Of a DNA stretch of 64,000 nt, positions 9,901 to 24,900 are shown piece after piece (within the stretch, counting starts at the first letter, position 1; every line of letters begins with the position of its first letter). Location of the stretch: assembly GCA_030141605.1 (NCBI GenBank), contig JAQGDQ010000061.1, forward strand, positions 669,685 to 733,684, given 5' to 3'. The translations under genes and the position numbers were made by a program. Source of the stretch: Tubiluchus corallicola (lineage: Eukaryota; Priapulida; Priapulimorpha; Priapulimorphida; Tubiluchidae). A model generated the notes under the pieces. That model searched no databases and was not told the DNA's origin. It worked only from the letters and a program-made list of their open reading frames with translations.

Positions 9901-12900
9901 ACATATCCAAAATTTGATTTTTGTTCAAAATATGAAACATAACTTCATAAATGTTTAAATAATAATTACCAAGGTCTAGATGTTCCTTCATCGGACGCCT
10001 TGAATAGGGGGTGCTTTTATAAATGGCATTAAGCGCCTTCTCTTTTACTTGAGAAATAGTATCACAGTCTAATACTTTCACTGGCGTCTCCTGGTTTTCA
10101 GTTGTTATATCCAACCCTGAGACGTAAACAGTCTGCAAAGATAGAAGTGAAAGCAAAGTGTTATTCACAAGCCTACAGTGAAAACAAGTAAATACCAGTT
10201 TTAACTTTTTAAAAAGCTCAAGTATCACGTGAGACATGCAAAGACGTAACAAGATTTTATTAAAGATGAACATGTTCCAGAGGGACTTAAAGTAAACTTG
10301 ATGGGCGTTCAGAAAGTAATTTTGTGTTTGTTACTTTATGTGGTCACTACTCTTTATTCGCAAACAGAGCAGATCTAAGAGAATCCCAATGCTGATTTCT
10401 TAATTATTCGTATTGTTGGTATTGCTTCATGCTAGGCATTGAGTTTTCTTAGGCATCCACTTAATTCCTGTTAACTTGCTAATACAGAGTGCAAGGGTCA
10501 CGAAACTTGTTTTACAAAAAAAGGTACAAAACCTTTTAAGAGTCATCAAAGCTAATAAAAACACACATTAGATAATTTTTTTGTCTGAACATAGAATAAT
10601 CATTACGGCGGCCAGCCAGCCTGTTGAAACTATGAAAAGCTACTTAATGACACAAATTATCTGTTAAATTAAGATGCCATGTGACATAAATACAAAACAA
10701 ACACAACTCGGACAGAATTGGACAAAAATTGTTGCTTGCTTACCATTTGTCTATAGTCTACTTGTTGACGAATAAGTTTTTCTTCACTCAGTGAATACTT
10801 GGCTTCGGAGGTTACAGAGTCTACTGGACCCTTTTCTATTTGCTGCTGGATAGCCATATATAGCAAAAATAAGGGCTCTCCAGCATGTTCCTACAAACAA
10901 AAGAACAGTCAAATGTATGAAATGTGAAAAATGTGCAAAACAAAATGCAAAACTGAATATAGTTCTGTGTAATGTAATCTTATGGCACTTGTGTATTGCT
11001 GACTTGCCAGTTAATAAAAATTGTAATGTGACATGGTTCACCATAGAAGATTTTAATTATTATTTTTGGAAAGTCATTAGGCCATGAAATATGAATATGA
11101 AACCATGGTTTACAGTCATTCTGATACAAAACAATTTGTATTCTATTGTTTTAACAGGTTTTCATGTTTTCTACTCTTCTTGACACAAAGAATATGAAAC
11201 TGTTTATTGCAAATTTGATACAAAGAACTTGAAACATACTGATCACTCTTCTTGATACAAAATACATGAAACAATGACTTCCACTTTCCTTGATTCAAAC
11301 AAAATAAAACAATCTCTTCTTGGTGAAAAAATGCGGCAAAATGGCATTCATTCTTCTACATACAAAGAATGTGAATTCTTCTTGAAATGATGATATCTAT
11401 TTCTAACAAAAATGATGCCTTAGGATGCATGTCACAGATAAACTAAAAAAATCTTTGTTTCTCGATTGAACAAGGAAGTTGAGGAGTTTGCTGCACATTG
11501 CTGATGATTCCAATTTGAAGCCGGGCGAGAAAAATGTCCTTAAAATATAAACATCACACCGGACCACCGGACCACTAAACAACCCAAATTTCAAGTGTCA
11601 ACAAGGACAAAACTTACCCTAAGAAATCTGTACAGCAGGAAAGTAAACCAAGCTGTTAGCATTTTCTCTGCTACCGACTCTGTCCTCCGCAACAGTAATT
11701 TGGGATGGCTATTGCCTTCTATGGAACGTTCAATTAGATCTGCTAGCAATGTCTTCAATATACTGCAATAAAGGAATACATTTGTTAAAAAAATAGTACA
11801 TAGGTTATTCTAAGCACTTGTTAAATATAAAAAAGCAAGGCACAAGAAAGCTTTCAACATCTATCAATAATGCACATCTTGATTGCTTATCTTGGTTTTT
11901 ATTCAAGTGTTATTCATCCTTGTATATTTACTTACAACAATTACCTTTGATAGACACACATACGCAAAATATTACTGTCAACTATAATGCGCAATATTGA
12001 ATATTGCATAATAGTATTAAGCATCTGTAGGTGGTGTTAAAACAACTGCGCAGATTTAAAGTAAATGTACTTACTCTGTACAATATTCCATTTTGTTCTG
12101 TAGGGCTACCATAATCAGTGATGCTACATTTACTCTGTCTTTCATACTAAAATATTTGTTTGATTCCAATGTCTGTATGAATAGTAACAAAAAGGTTTTG
12201 TTCATGACGAGATAACCAAACTGCCGCAATGCCTTTTCTACACTTTTCTTCTTACGCAAATCAACCTGAAAAAAAGGAAAAAGAAACAATTAGATTATGA
12301 ATGTATCTATAAACAGGGTTAAACACAAATTATAAATTTGTTCAGAAATTGCGACGTAACAAACCTAGTGCACATACAAACAAACAATCTCTTACAAATC
12401 AGTTATGATTTAGTAATGTGCAAAATATTAGTTTCTAAAATTAGTCTCGGTCTGCCAGACAAAGTTTTGAAGGACATCGGAAGAAACGGGAAAAACATGA
12501 ACCATTAAAAAGCATGGCATAAATACGGACAATCAGGAAATTCGGAACCGATGTCTCCCCGCTTTTGTCTGGCAAACCAAGGCATAAGTGTATAATTATA
12601 TCATACTCTTACGTCTAATTCACGTAATACTGGATGATCATCCTGATTAGGAAACAAAACTTTGAGACTGTAGTTCCTGTATTCCAGAAACGGGATGCCA
12701 CAACCGGAAAGATCGGTCAGAAAGGTCATGTCAGTCTGCAGCTCAGCAAATGCTACAAAATAGCCAAAAAAGTAAAATGTTAATCAAAAATTAATGTACA
12801 AGTGTTTCACAAAACAATGACAAATAGAAATGCACGAGTAAAAGGTTTCTTTAACAAAACTAGTCAAGTGAGCAATGTTGGGTAATTTTTACTGTATCCA

Positions 12901-15900
12901 TACTGGAGAATTAGTGAACTGCAATGTTTTGCCTCCATCAGCCGATGACTTCCTTGTGGATATGTTACTTTTTATAATAAAGGCTTTTTGCAGGACAGAT
13001 TAATTTTTGGTACACTCATTAATGTAAACAGTTTAAGCCATAGTTCATTCAAAATTGACTAATTTTCGATACACTCATTAATGTAAGCAATTTTAGCCAT
13101 AGTTCATTCAAAATTGTCTAGAAGATTAATTTAGAATGGACACAAAGTGCCTTTTTTGATCTTCACTAGAAACTTGAAACAAGAAAAGTACAGCCCTCAT
13201 CCTAGTCTATAAAAACTCAAAGTTTTGCAGCAGTGAGAAGCCACGCTAACCATAAATGACTGACTTGGTCACATTACCTTCTTTACATTCAGCAGCAACT
13301 CGCAGTTCCAACACATCCATTTGTTCTTGCACATTCTTCAGCATTCGCTCGCTCTTACTGCTCTGGTAACGGTAGGCAATCAGAATGATGATGACAATCA
13401 TCAGCATGACAGCAGCGCCGGCAGCAATGATGATTATTGCCCACATCGGAAGCTTGTCGTCCTCCAACTCGTAGTCCAGGTAACCAATAAGGTATTCCCT
13501 CCGACTTCCACCAACGTAAACCTGCACATAAACAAGACAAATTCATCAACAAACTCAATAGCAATTTGGGTAGATTAACCAAAAGTCACTGGAGTTAAAA
13601 GTAATGATGCTTTTGACTAAAATTACAAATGCTGACTCAATTTTCATTTTCTGATTGCAGGGCAACTGTTCTTAGCTCAAACTGCTTCCTTTACTTTTTC
13701 GTGTTTTTAGTCTCTCTAGTCTCAAAAGAAAGTGATATTTAACGATTTATCTGTAAATTTCTTTACAAGTTTCGACAAAAAAACAAGGTTGACCAACATG
13801 TTCGTTCGTCTACATTAACAGCAGTACCATAAAAATTCCATTACCACAACTTCTGGCAGACTGTTCTGATCTTTGGGCCGACGAGCAGACTCTGGCTGAG
13901 TAGGAGGAGGTTGACAGTTGAGCAGTGTAGGTGCCACTGATGAAACGTTGCAAGAATCCTTTCCTATTCTCACCTCAAAGAAATCGCGCGTGTTACACAC
14001 TTCACACAAGTTGCTAATCTGCATGAGAAAATGTGAATTATAGTAACTTCGCTAATCAAGGGCAGGTATGCATTTACAATGTTTTACTTATTATCAGGTT
14101 TTTTTCTTGAGTACACAGGTACCACGTTTGTATTCTTTTCACATGTTAATCAATTTTACTCTTCGTTAATGAGTGAAGATTCATGCAGTGCAAATAAACT
14201 ATGAAAATTAACGATACAAGTGAATGTAACTAAAGCAATCAGTATTTTTCCCTGACACTTTTTATTACTCAGTTGTAAGACAATCTACTTCATTTAGAAT
14301 AATTCACTAATTACTTGCTGTTAGTACTAGTTTACACTATGATTAACATAATAATTTACTAAACCATTCAATTCAGATTTATTTATTGCTTCATACACTT
14401 CAATAGAAGGTTTGTTGAATGCGATTAGTTCACCATAGAAAATAAACAGAAAGAGGCAGAGTGGTGAAAGACCATCAGGTCACATAGCAACCACAAGCAT
14501 TAAGATTGCACCGAACACTTACACTTATAGCCAAGTAATCACTTTTATAGCGTTTTATCTGTTTTTCCTCCGTGAAGTTGAGAACGATGGGATCCGGGTA
14601 CAAAATGAAAGGCTCGAATCCGGGTCGACGAGAAATATTACGAGTAGTTTCCACATCGTCCATAAAAAAGCCGTAATCCAACTGAAAAAAGCAAGCAGAA
14701 GAAATGTTACTATTGCAATAAATCAACAAAGTTAATGTCCAAATTGAAGTTGGATGATATATTTGAATACTGACAAATAACTTACTATTGATAATAATTT
14801 AGATGATCGAAAGTAAAGAAAACTGACCAATCTTTGCGCTAAAGCTATTTAAATGAGAAGCTTTTTGTATTTATTCACGCAGATGCGCACACATTCATCC
14901 GCCTGGTCACATACATGCACATAGAGACATACATAGTAAAAAATGATGAAATTTTTAAATTTCATACACGTTCACTTTCTGGTATGCTACTTGCACATTT
15001 TAATTTGTAGAATACCTAGAATAAGTTGCATACTTGCAATCCACTTAGCAAACAAATTAAATCAGGATTCAGTTTACAACAGCCAATGAGAAAAACAGAA
15101 TCTTTCGATCAAAAATCAAGTTTTTTTCACTTGTGGATATTGCTTACATTTAGCGTATGAGATTTCTATTACTTACAGCTAGAGTTTTGTCAGGAGCAGG
15201 TTGAACCATAGGTGATTTGCAAACCATTACAGTTACGTTCTTGATCACACACGGCTGTACAAACAGAAAATACAGTTTCAATACAGTTGTTTTCACACAA
15301 TCATTTACATTAGACAGTTTCTCATATTTTATCAATTTAATACCTGTCCTGCTTGCTGCAAACTTGAAAAAATAATGAAAAAAAGGTTTTAATACTAAGT
15401 TTGATTTAGCTAAGCTAAAGTTTAAATTTTTCTCTTAGTCTAACAAGCATAATTCTTCTTAGTAAGAGAATTAAAATTAATAAAGACTAATTTTACCTAA
15501 AGTTAACAGTGACTGTCAATTAATCAATGTTACTTTTATTATATGGTTCTAAAATATATAGAAGTGCAGTTAACAAATCAAGTTCCATGTGCACGTGTTT
15601 AAAAAATGTAAGTGAAGAGTTATCCTTTATACTTTAAACTAATTACAAGTTGATTGAAAACAATGTGAACCAAACTTTAGTATTGACAAATGCCATTTAT
15701 AAACTCCTAAAATAACAATGTGAAGGAAGTATATCTTCAGGTAGGACTCGATCAGTTATGTCTGGAAATCTGCTCCATCTGAATGATTTTTGATACATAT
15801 TTAGCTCCTTTACACACATTGCTTTTATCACACTGAAACAATGCATGCCATGATAAGTAATGGACATTAGCATTATCACAATACTTACACTGATGAAGTT

Positions 15901-18900
15901 TTGTCCATCTAAATTGACATACATCATGGGTTCTTGTACAACATTGAGACCATGTCCTTCAACGTAAATGTCTACTCCACCACTGCAACAAAGAATAGCG
16001 CATTGACATCTTTGTCATAGTATGGAGTTAAGATTAATTTTAGACAAACAATGACCTGTGTTATATGTGCTTTTTATGTTAAGAAAATATCAAAAAATTT
16101 AGTATGTACAACAAGAGAGCACTCTTGTCAAATTTATACTTAATTAGCAAGATAAAAATGAATACGAGTTTTTGTTTGTGAAACTGCAAACCATCACACA
16201 GCTCTTAGTTTAGCTTAGGCTTGCAGGACAGGAATGAAATAATTACTATAAATAATCCTGTAAGATAATACAGTAAACTAGTAAACTACAGTAAGATGCA
16301 CATACATTCTCATACAACAAAATAAACAAAAGGACAGTACGGTAACTGGCAAACCCAATACCAGTTTTTTCAGTACAATTTCCTATTCATTTATTAGCTA
16401 CATCTGGTTATGATTAATTTCATAGCCAAGGAACGACCAGTTACCATTCAGCTATATCCTTTACCAACTATCTAAAGCTCCTACAAGCATCATCTTAATT
16501 GACAAAAATATGAAAAATTACTAAAAACAAAGACAAAAAATGCCCATACACAAGTCAAACTTAATGATATTATGGCCAATTTTGATACTAAACGTGTTAA
16601 TATTTAATGAACAGTAGCTTCCTACATAAGTTAGTTGACAATGTAAAAAAACTTCTTAACATCATTACCTTGGTATGCCTCCTGACGGCCTAACTGCAGA
16701 TATGTGTGGATCTTGTTTGTATTCAAAATAGTCGGCCAAACTAGAATTACGGACTGCGTTGTCAAAGCGCATCGTGAGAACTCCTCGACCGGTGTTCATT
16801 GCTTCAGACGTTACGCATTCTGCTTCCTCCTTGGTAGTTCTGTTGAGACAGTGAGAGCCATTAATGTTGGTAATTTAAAAACACGATATGAAAAAGTAGC
16901 TGTTTAAAAATTGCACAGTTTCCCCCTTGTAAAAACTTGTGCAAATAATAGGCAAAATGCATGGTTCAAGAAAAAACGAATGGGTGGTATTTTCAGTCAG
17001 CCAGCACATTCAAAAAGACAGCTGCTTACAGTTTTTGTATTTATATTTGCAAAGAACACGCATAATTCTACTTTGTAACTTCCTGGTACAAAAATTTTGC
17101 ACTGTCAAGCATTATCAAGTCAGTTTAGCAGTTGTGAATATTAAAGCAACGGCAGTTGTAATTTTCTTAGTTAACGAGTAAATTCGTGAATTCAGTCAGC
17201 TGTCACACACGAAAAGACAACTGCTTACAGTTTTTGTAATTATATTTACGAAGAACGCACATGATTTTACCTTGTGACTGTTAAAGCAATGGCAGTTGTA
17301 AAAGTTGTTTTTCTTAGTTAGTGAGTACAATCGTGAAACAAAGGTTCAGTACAAACAAAATATTAAATCTTACAGACGCAGCAAGCAGCATGCATAATAA
17401 TGCATTTCAGGGAGAAAAACCAAGTTTATAGTTTCTGTCTTTGCATTGTTTGGACAATTTCTACCACAAGTTTTTTATCTGTGAAAGCATGTGTAAAAAG
17501 TGTGTTGCCTCTATTGTTATGACAAGATTGAAGTCTTCCCTAATAATTAAATCAGTAACAAAGCTGAATTACCTGATAACTCTGCACCCTAGTTGCTGGT
17601 CAAGTAGCACAAAGGCATTGATGGAGGAGCCAGCATTCATATGACGGCCTCTGATTGTTACTTTTGTTCCGCCAGATCGAGGACCTACTTTTGGTGATAT
17701 GCTCGTAATTTGTGGATCCTAAGTGAAAAATAAAAAGTGGTCATTGAATTAATTTTTGCTGACAGGCAGAGACGAGTGATGATTTAGCAAGAGGATTACT
17801 TATAAATACCAGAATGGTTTTACTAATGAAATAAACGACTATATATATATATATTATCATTTTTACAAATGATAAATGAGAGTAGACGACTTTATTTCTT
17901 GAGAAGTTACATTGACAACATATGCAACATATCAAAAAATCCTACGATACTTGTGCAAAAAAATGCTGGTTCACAAATTTATGAAAATAAAAATTAATGC
18001 ACAATGCACACTCAAACACAGGTAACTGACAATTGGTAATTTTACCCAATTTTGTATCCGTATTTACAGTTGAAAAAATGCAGCAATCATTTTCTATTAA
18101 CTCATGAAAGCTCTTTCAAAAAGAAGAAGTGTTGTAGTAGAAAATAAAAATACTAACCACAAATTTGAAAGGGCTAGGTGCAGAACCTTCATACCGGCTA
18201 TCGCGTCGTATTACAACCTTGAAGCGACCCTTTGAACTTTTATTGGTGGCCTTAGTCTTGCAAACAATTCTAGAATATGCAAAGTACACTCAAAAATTGT
18301 AGGCAATGCCGAAAATATTTACCAGACGATAAGTGACAATGTGACACATTCTCTGCCCACAAGTGACAAAGCGACACATTCTTTCCTCACAAGTGACCAC
18401 ATGACTCACTCTGCTCACAAGTGACAATGTGCTAACTTCTCCAGACATAATAATACGACTTTTCTCAACATACAAGTGATAACAAAAAAAATTCTCTGTT
18501 CGCAAGTGACAACGTGAACCATTTTCTCCTTGCAAAACAATAAATAAAAGGCATTTGATAAGTTTTACACCCAGTCGATAGTTTCAATAAAAACAGTGAA
18601 ATTTTATAATGAAACAACTACGTTCGCAGCTCAAGGCAAGTTTTCTCATTTAAGTAAAAAAATAATGTAGGCATCATTAGTTTAAACACTTACTGCCGTG
18701 TTGGGATATAGCTATGCTTGTATGGAACACATTCGTTATCAGCCACGAAAACGCCTTCTTTGATATCATCAAAAGTTAAACCCAAGTTATACCCAGATAT
18801 GGTGACATCGGTTCCACCTTCATAGGGTCCAGTTTTTGGCTTTACCTGTAAAAATACACTGAGTATTATTTTCCAGGAAAATAAAATACAGATATAGTTT

Positions 18901-21900
18901 GTTAGAGTGGTTTGTTGATGGGCCGCTTTCTACAAATCTATACAATAAGTAACTCTAAACGCAATAGCATTCATAACTACAATCCTTACAATCAATTTGT
19001 GACACAGTTGTTACTAAAAATTTGTACAAAGGAGTTACCGCCATTCATAATGCGCACAGTATTCAAACTTTTACCAATAACCTATTTGGACAGACTCACC
19101 TCTTCAATTGTGGGGTTGGGGCAAATTGATTGACCGTCCAGAAAGTCATACGTCGGACAAGTCTCCTTAGTTTTGCATTTTTCTTCATCTTGACACCACG
19201 CGCAACGATATTTTGGATCAAGTGTTAAACAGAAGCCACACCGTGCTGCCATCTTCTCGCACTTATACACAGTAACTATAGTAAGAACAGAAAAAACTCA
19301 GTGATTATTACATTACCTTTGTACTATTGATTAAAGTTAAAAAGAGGATTTATATAACGAAAATCTTTATTCATTTATAATAATGTGAAACCAGACACAT
19401 GGGCCAGCGGGGAAAAAATCAAAGACACAAAAACGGCTTTAAAATTTTTTGAACTACTTCATTCAATTCAAATAAGTGCATTTTTCACACGCCTCGTAAA
19501 AAATATACAAGGACTGCACATATTTTTTCTTATGTGAGCTCTCTCTATTTTGTGGTAATTGAGTTACATAAACGATTCACACCTACATTCTTTTCCCTAG
19601 AATGTTTGCTGCCATGTTTTGTCATATGTATACTAGCCCACATGCAAGTTGGCTAATTCTATTGCTTCGGGCAATAATATATAACATATGTAACATTATA
19701 AACATTACATACATAGAAATTGTTTAGACAACGCTTTATGTAACCTTTTATCAGCAAACATTTTCAAACTGAAACTAGTATGCAGATTAAAAGTAAAAAT
19801 TAAAAACAAAAATTTACTTTTAATATTTTTTGGATTGTCCAAGGGTCTATTGTCACTAGTGGGGCCATACAGAATAGCAAACTGCACTGGCATACTTTCC
19901 ACTGGTCTGTTGTACTCAAACTGCAAAAAACAGGATACATTAATTTGAATTGAACTGAATTAAATTTATTGACTAACTGGGATAATGAATGTTAATAATA
20001 CATCACATACAATGTTATAACGAGTTAGTCCAAATTAAAAACAACATCGGTAACAAAAAGTTAAAAGATCACACAGATAAAAACACAGGTTCACAATGAA
20101 CAAACTGATTACAACAAATCATGTTAGATGTCAAATATAACATTCAATTGAAATGAAGGAGTAACTTTGTAAGACTTATTGCAAATAACTGTAGCATCGA
20201 ATGGTATAAACTGTTTACTAAATTTAAAATGAATATTGATTCAGGCAAAAATTATTCAAGCATCAGTTTTGTTACTGTTTCCTAATATTAAAATGAATAT
20301 TGATTCAGGCAAAAATTATTCAAGCATGTTCTTACATAGTTTCATTATTTCGGCTACTGCATTTGTACTATCCATTACATTGTTAGAATTAAAAAAATCA
20401 CATGAGAAATTAAACTTAATATTGCTGCTCTAGTTCCAAATAGCAGACTGCATGGCAGGAAGATTTGCATCACACATAACTTTTTTGTTCCCTAGAAATA
20501 TCAAAATGAATAACAAAAATCATCATTTACAGCATCCTATCTTATATGAGACTTTAACAGATGTACATAAACAAGAGCAACATACCTTAAACCAACCACA
20601 TTTTATATCAGCAGAAATGAGACCAGACTCATAAGTTGCAGGTACCGTGGTTACGCGTCCATCTACATTGTACTGACATCTGAAGGGAGCAATCCTGTCA
20701 TCCTGAACTATATCCTAAAGACAAAAAGGAACAACAGTAGTAATGCATGATGGAATTGGAAAATGCAGTATTTTGCAATTTTCAATACCACAAAGCATAT
20801 TTACAGTAAATTTCTGCAGCTTTAACTGACCTCAACATTAATAGCTTGAACTACAACTTGGGTGTCACTCGAACCGGACGCAATGAGGAATTCAGTAGTG
20901 GAACTGTTGATTTGGGGGCAAAAGTCGGGGCCTGGGCGATTGCTTCGACCAGGAACCTGTAATACAATCAAGAACAGTCATTAAAATATTAATTTTAATA
21001 CAATACAAAATTTGCTTAACTTACATAACTTACGTAACATAACATAACATAATTTACATAACTTATTTTTCAACCTGCGTAACTTAAAATTTCAAAAAGC
21101 TTTTACATCTTAAACTAATTCAATTTTCCAATTACTGATACTAAGATAAAATGTAGAGCAATGTTTGCAATTTTGCATACTTCAATAAATTCATAATAAA
21201 TGCTTGAAAACCTCTAGATTTATACACTTACAATGAACTTTTGAAAATATCTAAAACTATGCATCTATATGGAGAAGTTGTGGTTTTTTTTAGCTATAAA
21301 GAATGAATTTTTCTGTAAAGAATAAGACATGGTTGATCAATCTTTGTCTATACAGGTTACCAATATTGGCATATTTGCTGAAAATAACGAGAGAGCATCC
21401 AACACTGAGTCCAGTAAGCAATAAAGAATGAATTTTTCTGTAAAGAATAAAACATGGTTGATCAATTTTTGTCTATACAGGTTACCAATATTAGCATATT
21501 TGCTGAAAATAACGAAAGAGCTACTAACACTGAGTCCAGTAATAATGTGATCGTCTCGACAGTAGGAGGCAATATCGTGCGTGCATCTGTGTTTACTTCG
21601 GCACCAATTACAAGCAAAGCTACTGTTCGTACAAGATGTACAGCTGAAATGAAAATGCGCATTGTTATAATACATGTAGTAAACATTTTAAATAAACATC
21701 ACCAAAAAACATTTACCAGGCGATATTTAGGCATGTTGACTGTTTGCACTGTACTGTGTAATGCTCTTTTTTTCTAATGTTAATAAGATTTTTTTCTTTT
21801 TCTTGTGTGATTCTTAAGAGTTCCACAGCTGTAAGAGCTACGAAAAATGTCAATTGTCACTGTAAGTTACATTGGTTATTAAATTGCATGTGACTGTAAG

Positions 21901-24900
21901 TTGCATCATATTGGTGCGTTAAAAATTATATAGATACTAATACATTACAAGTTTACGTTACTAATTTATTAACGTGCAAACATGATTTTATTATATAAAT
22001 CATATAAAATTTATCTATTATAAATTGTCGATTAATTATAAATTATATAACTCTCCCACAAATTGTTACTAGCATCACTAAATTAATTAAACTAATTATA
22101 AAGCTTATAAATAGCAGTGGCTGCAAGGTGACCATATGTCGTCTCTTGCCACCCCACCTTAATACAGCTATACGAAATTGTGCATTGTATACTATATTAT
22201 GTTATAAATGTGTTTCATTGGCAGAAATAACTAAAATCTTAATCTTAATCTTAGGCATGAATAATACAATGAAAATACATAGAAGAAAATTTGATAACAT
22301 GGTTTTAGCACAGTCTGTAAAGTGAAATACAAAGCTCAACTAAAGGCGTCTCCACAAGCTTGGTTGCACATTGTAACAGCTATCAACTACAAATAAACGG
22401 TAAAGCTAAAACTATACATACGATTTGAATAGATTGCAGTCGTATAATCGGAAATCGGTCGATACAAACTCAGGACTACCGACCACTTTTACAGACAGTT
22501 TGGTTGTGTAGTATTCTAGAATAAGCAAAAAATAGCACAGCATTAATTAAATATCAATAAAAAGAATAGAACTAATGTAGTTAGATTTTCTAGCTTAAAG
22601 AAAATGACAAGTCATTTAGCATATTGGCTTTATTTTACCGTTGTTACTTAAACTTAGAAATATACATTAAAGAAATTTGCAAAAAACTGTCTATAAAGCA
22701 TAAAGTTAACTTATACTACAGTTGTACAGAAATTTTCAAGAGCGGTGGTAGCCGCCATTCACTTAAAAATGATCATGTAACTTGTGGACTTCATGACTTT
22801 TCATAAGGGCATCAAGGGGGTTCGTAAGCGCGAGTTGCTTAAACAAATTCAAACTTCTGCACCTCAATTAATGTTCATGCAAAAATATCATAAAAATTAG
22901 CTGTTTTTGGAAAAACTTATTAAGTTTTTGATGGAAACTGACAGTGCGCTAGTTTTCTTTAGATGAATAGAAGTTCCCAGAGAGCCTGGTCTTTCCTTTT
23001 ATCCTAAACCAACTTTGTACACAGAGGTAATCACTTTGCCTATTTACAAAACCTGATTACAAAATAATGTTAAAACAAACAACAAGACACTTACGTTCGC
23101 CGTATGGTATGGGAGCCAGTTCGCTGCTAAGTGGAGTCCTGCATTTCACTCCAGCTTTTTCTTCTCCACCTTCACTCCACATAGTGCGGTTAGCAGCTGT
23201 TTGTAAGGAATCGCCAAATGCAGTGAAGACACACATGAATTGTCCAGAAAGTTTCGGAAAATGATCAATCTTAATGTCCAGCTGAAAAAAATGGGTTTGT
23301 GTAGGCAACAATGTTAATATAGGTGAAACAGTCATCCATAGGACACACTTACTTAGTTCTAAGCAAGTTATTCAACACGCCCAATCTTGACCCAGATTGG
23401 TAGAAGCATAGATAAAAATAGAAGAAGCAGCATAAACCAGGTTTGCTTATTGAGTTAGAATAACCTGGTAAAATGATAAATCTTGATAAGCAGATGTAAA
23501 CAACGAGCTTTCTCGTGAGTTATGAAAAATTATTGTATGCTCCAGCAGTTTAATTCGTTTTTCGATCTCAGATAAGCTGCTGATTCTGGAATACATCATT
23601 TTGCAACTTCTGCCAACTAGCATTACCAAAAACGCATACAGATTCTGATGTTATGCTTAACCACATGAACCTTCAAATAACTTTATAATCTTTATTTTAA
23701 AGGTTCCACGTACAAAAAAATCCTTGAATCACGAGTTTAAAATAAAATCTAGTTAATCTACAAAGATTAGGATAAGAAATTAGCACAAAAAATTGGCATT
23801 AAGGAAATTATAACGATGGCAACTTACTGTTTGTGCTAGAGTAATTTGCAGTTGATTCGGATAGACTTCAGTTATGACCGAGCATTGACCATTTCTGTAC
23901 ATAACCCAGTTTAAATCATCAGTGGATCCATGTAAGCATTCGGAGCTAGGACTGCATCTATAAGAGAAACAATAAACAATGGTTAAACCAAAGCTCAATG
24001 CTGTTACAAACTAGCAAAAACATAATTTTGCTATTTGACTGAAAACGATCTTCTCAACACTTGTTGGGAAGTATTTTATTTTCTTCAAATATTAAAAACA
24101 TACATATTACAAACACCCCTTATAAATTCAAGAAACATGCTTTACATTGAAATCTTAACTGAACTTGTGTTTTAGTTTCAATAATGACAGCTAGACATGG
24201 GTCAATGATAACACAGATGGACTGATGTTCTTCACAAACAACAGTCAGAAAAGAATTAAGTGAAAAAATCATTCAAGCATGCAGTAGAATCGTCAATAAT
24301 ATTGTGCAACATTATATATTATGCTATAGTATTGAGCGTCTACAGGCAATGTTCATGACTGTTCAGTTATGCTTCAATATTACTGTGTTGTGTAATATAT
24401 TGCAATAAAAATATTGAAACGAAAATATTGCCCAATATCACTGACAATCACATTGTGCACGTTTATGTCCTCTTAAACAATACTTGTAATACTGGTACTT
24501 ACACCAACGTTTAAAAAAGGCCCATTCAGTATATATAACTCAATGCTACATACATAGACCAAACATAAAGGGTACGGGGCTACCACATAAACAAATATTA
24601 AATATTCAAAATCATCTTTAACCCCGCACCCTAGGTGTTTTGTTCAGCATGAAGTGACGATCGAATTTGATGCATTTCCAAAAAGCATCGAATTCACGTA
24701 AAAGACTGCCTAAACAATTAACACTGACACAGCATACTGTTCTCATAAGTGAAGATCAAATGAAAGCTACAAAAATTGCTTGTTGAATTATTTATGAAGC
24801 TGTAGGCCAATTTTTAGGACACCGTAACAAAACTAATTCAAATCATATTACCAATTTGAACAATATAGTTGGCTAAAGAATAGCAAATAGAAATTTTCCT

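Noticed and set aside
21454-21777. 107-codon plus-strand open frame
   Set aside because: Antisense shadow of plexin exon 8 and its flanks; no family motif, and the real coding strand is clear.
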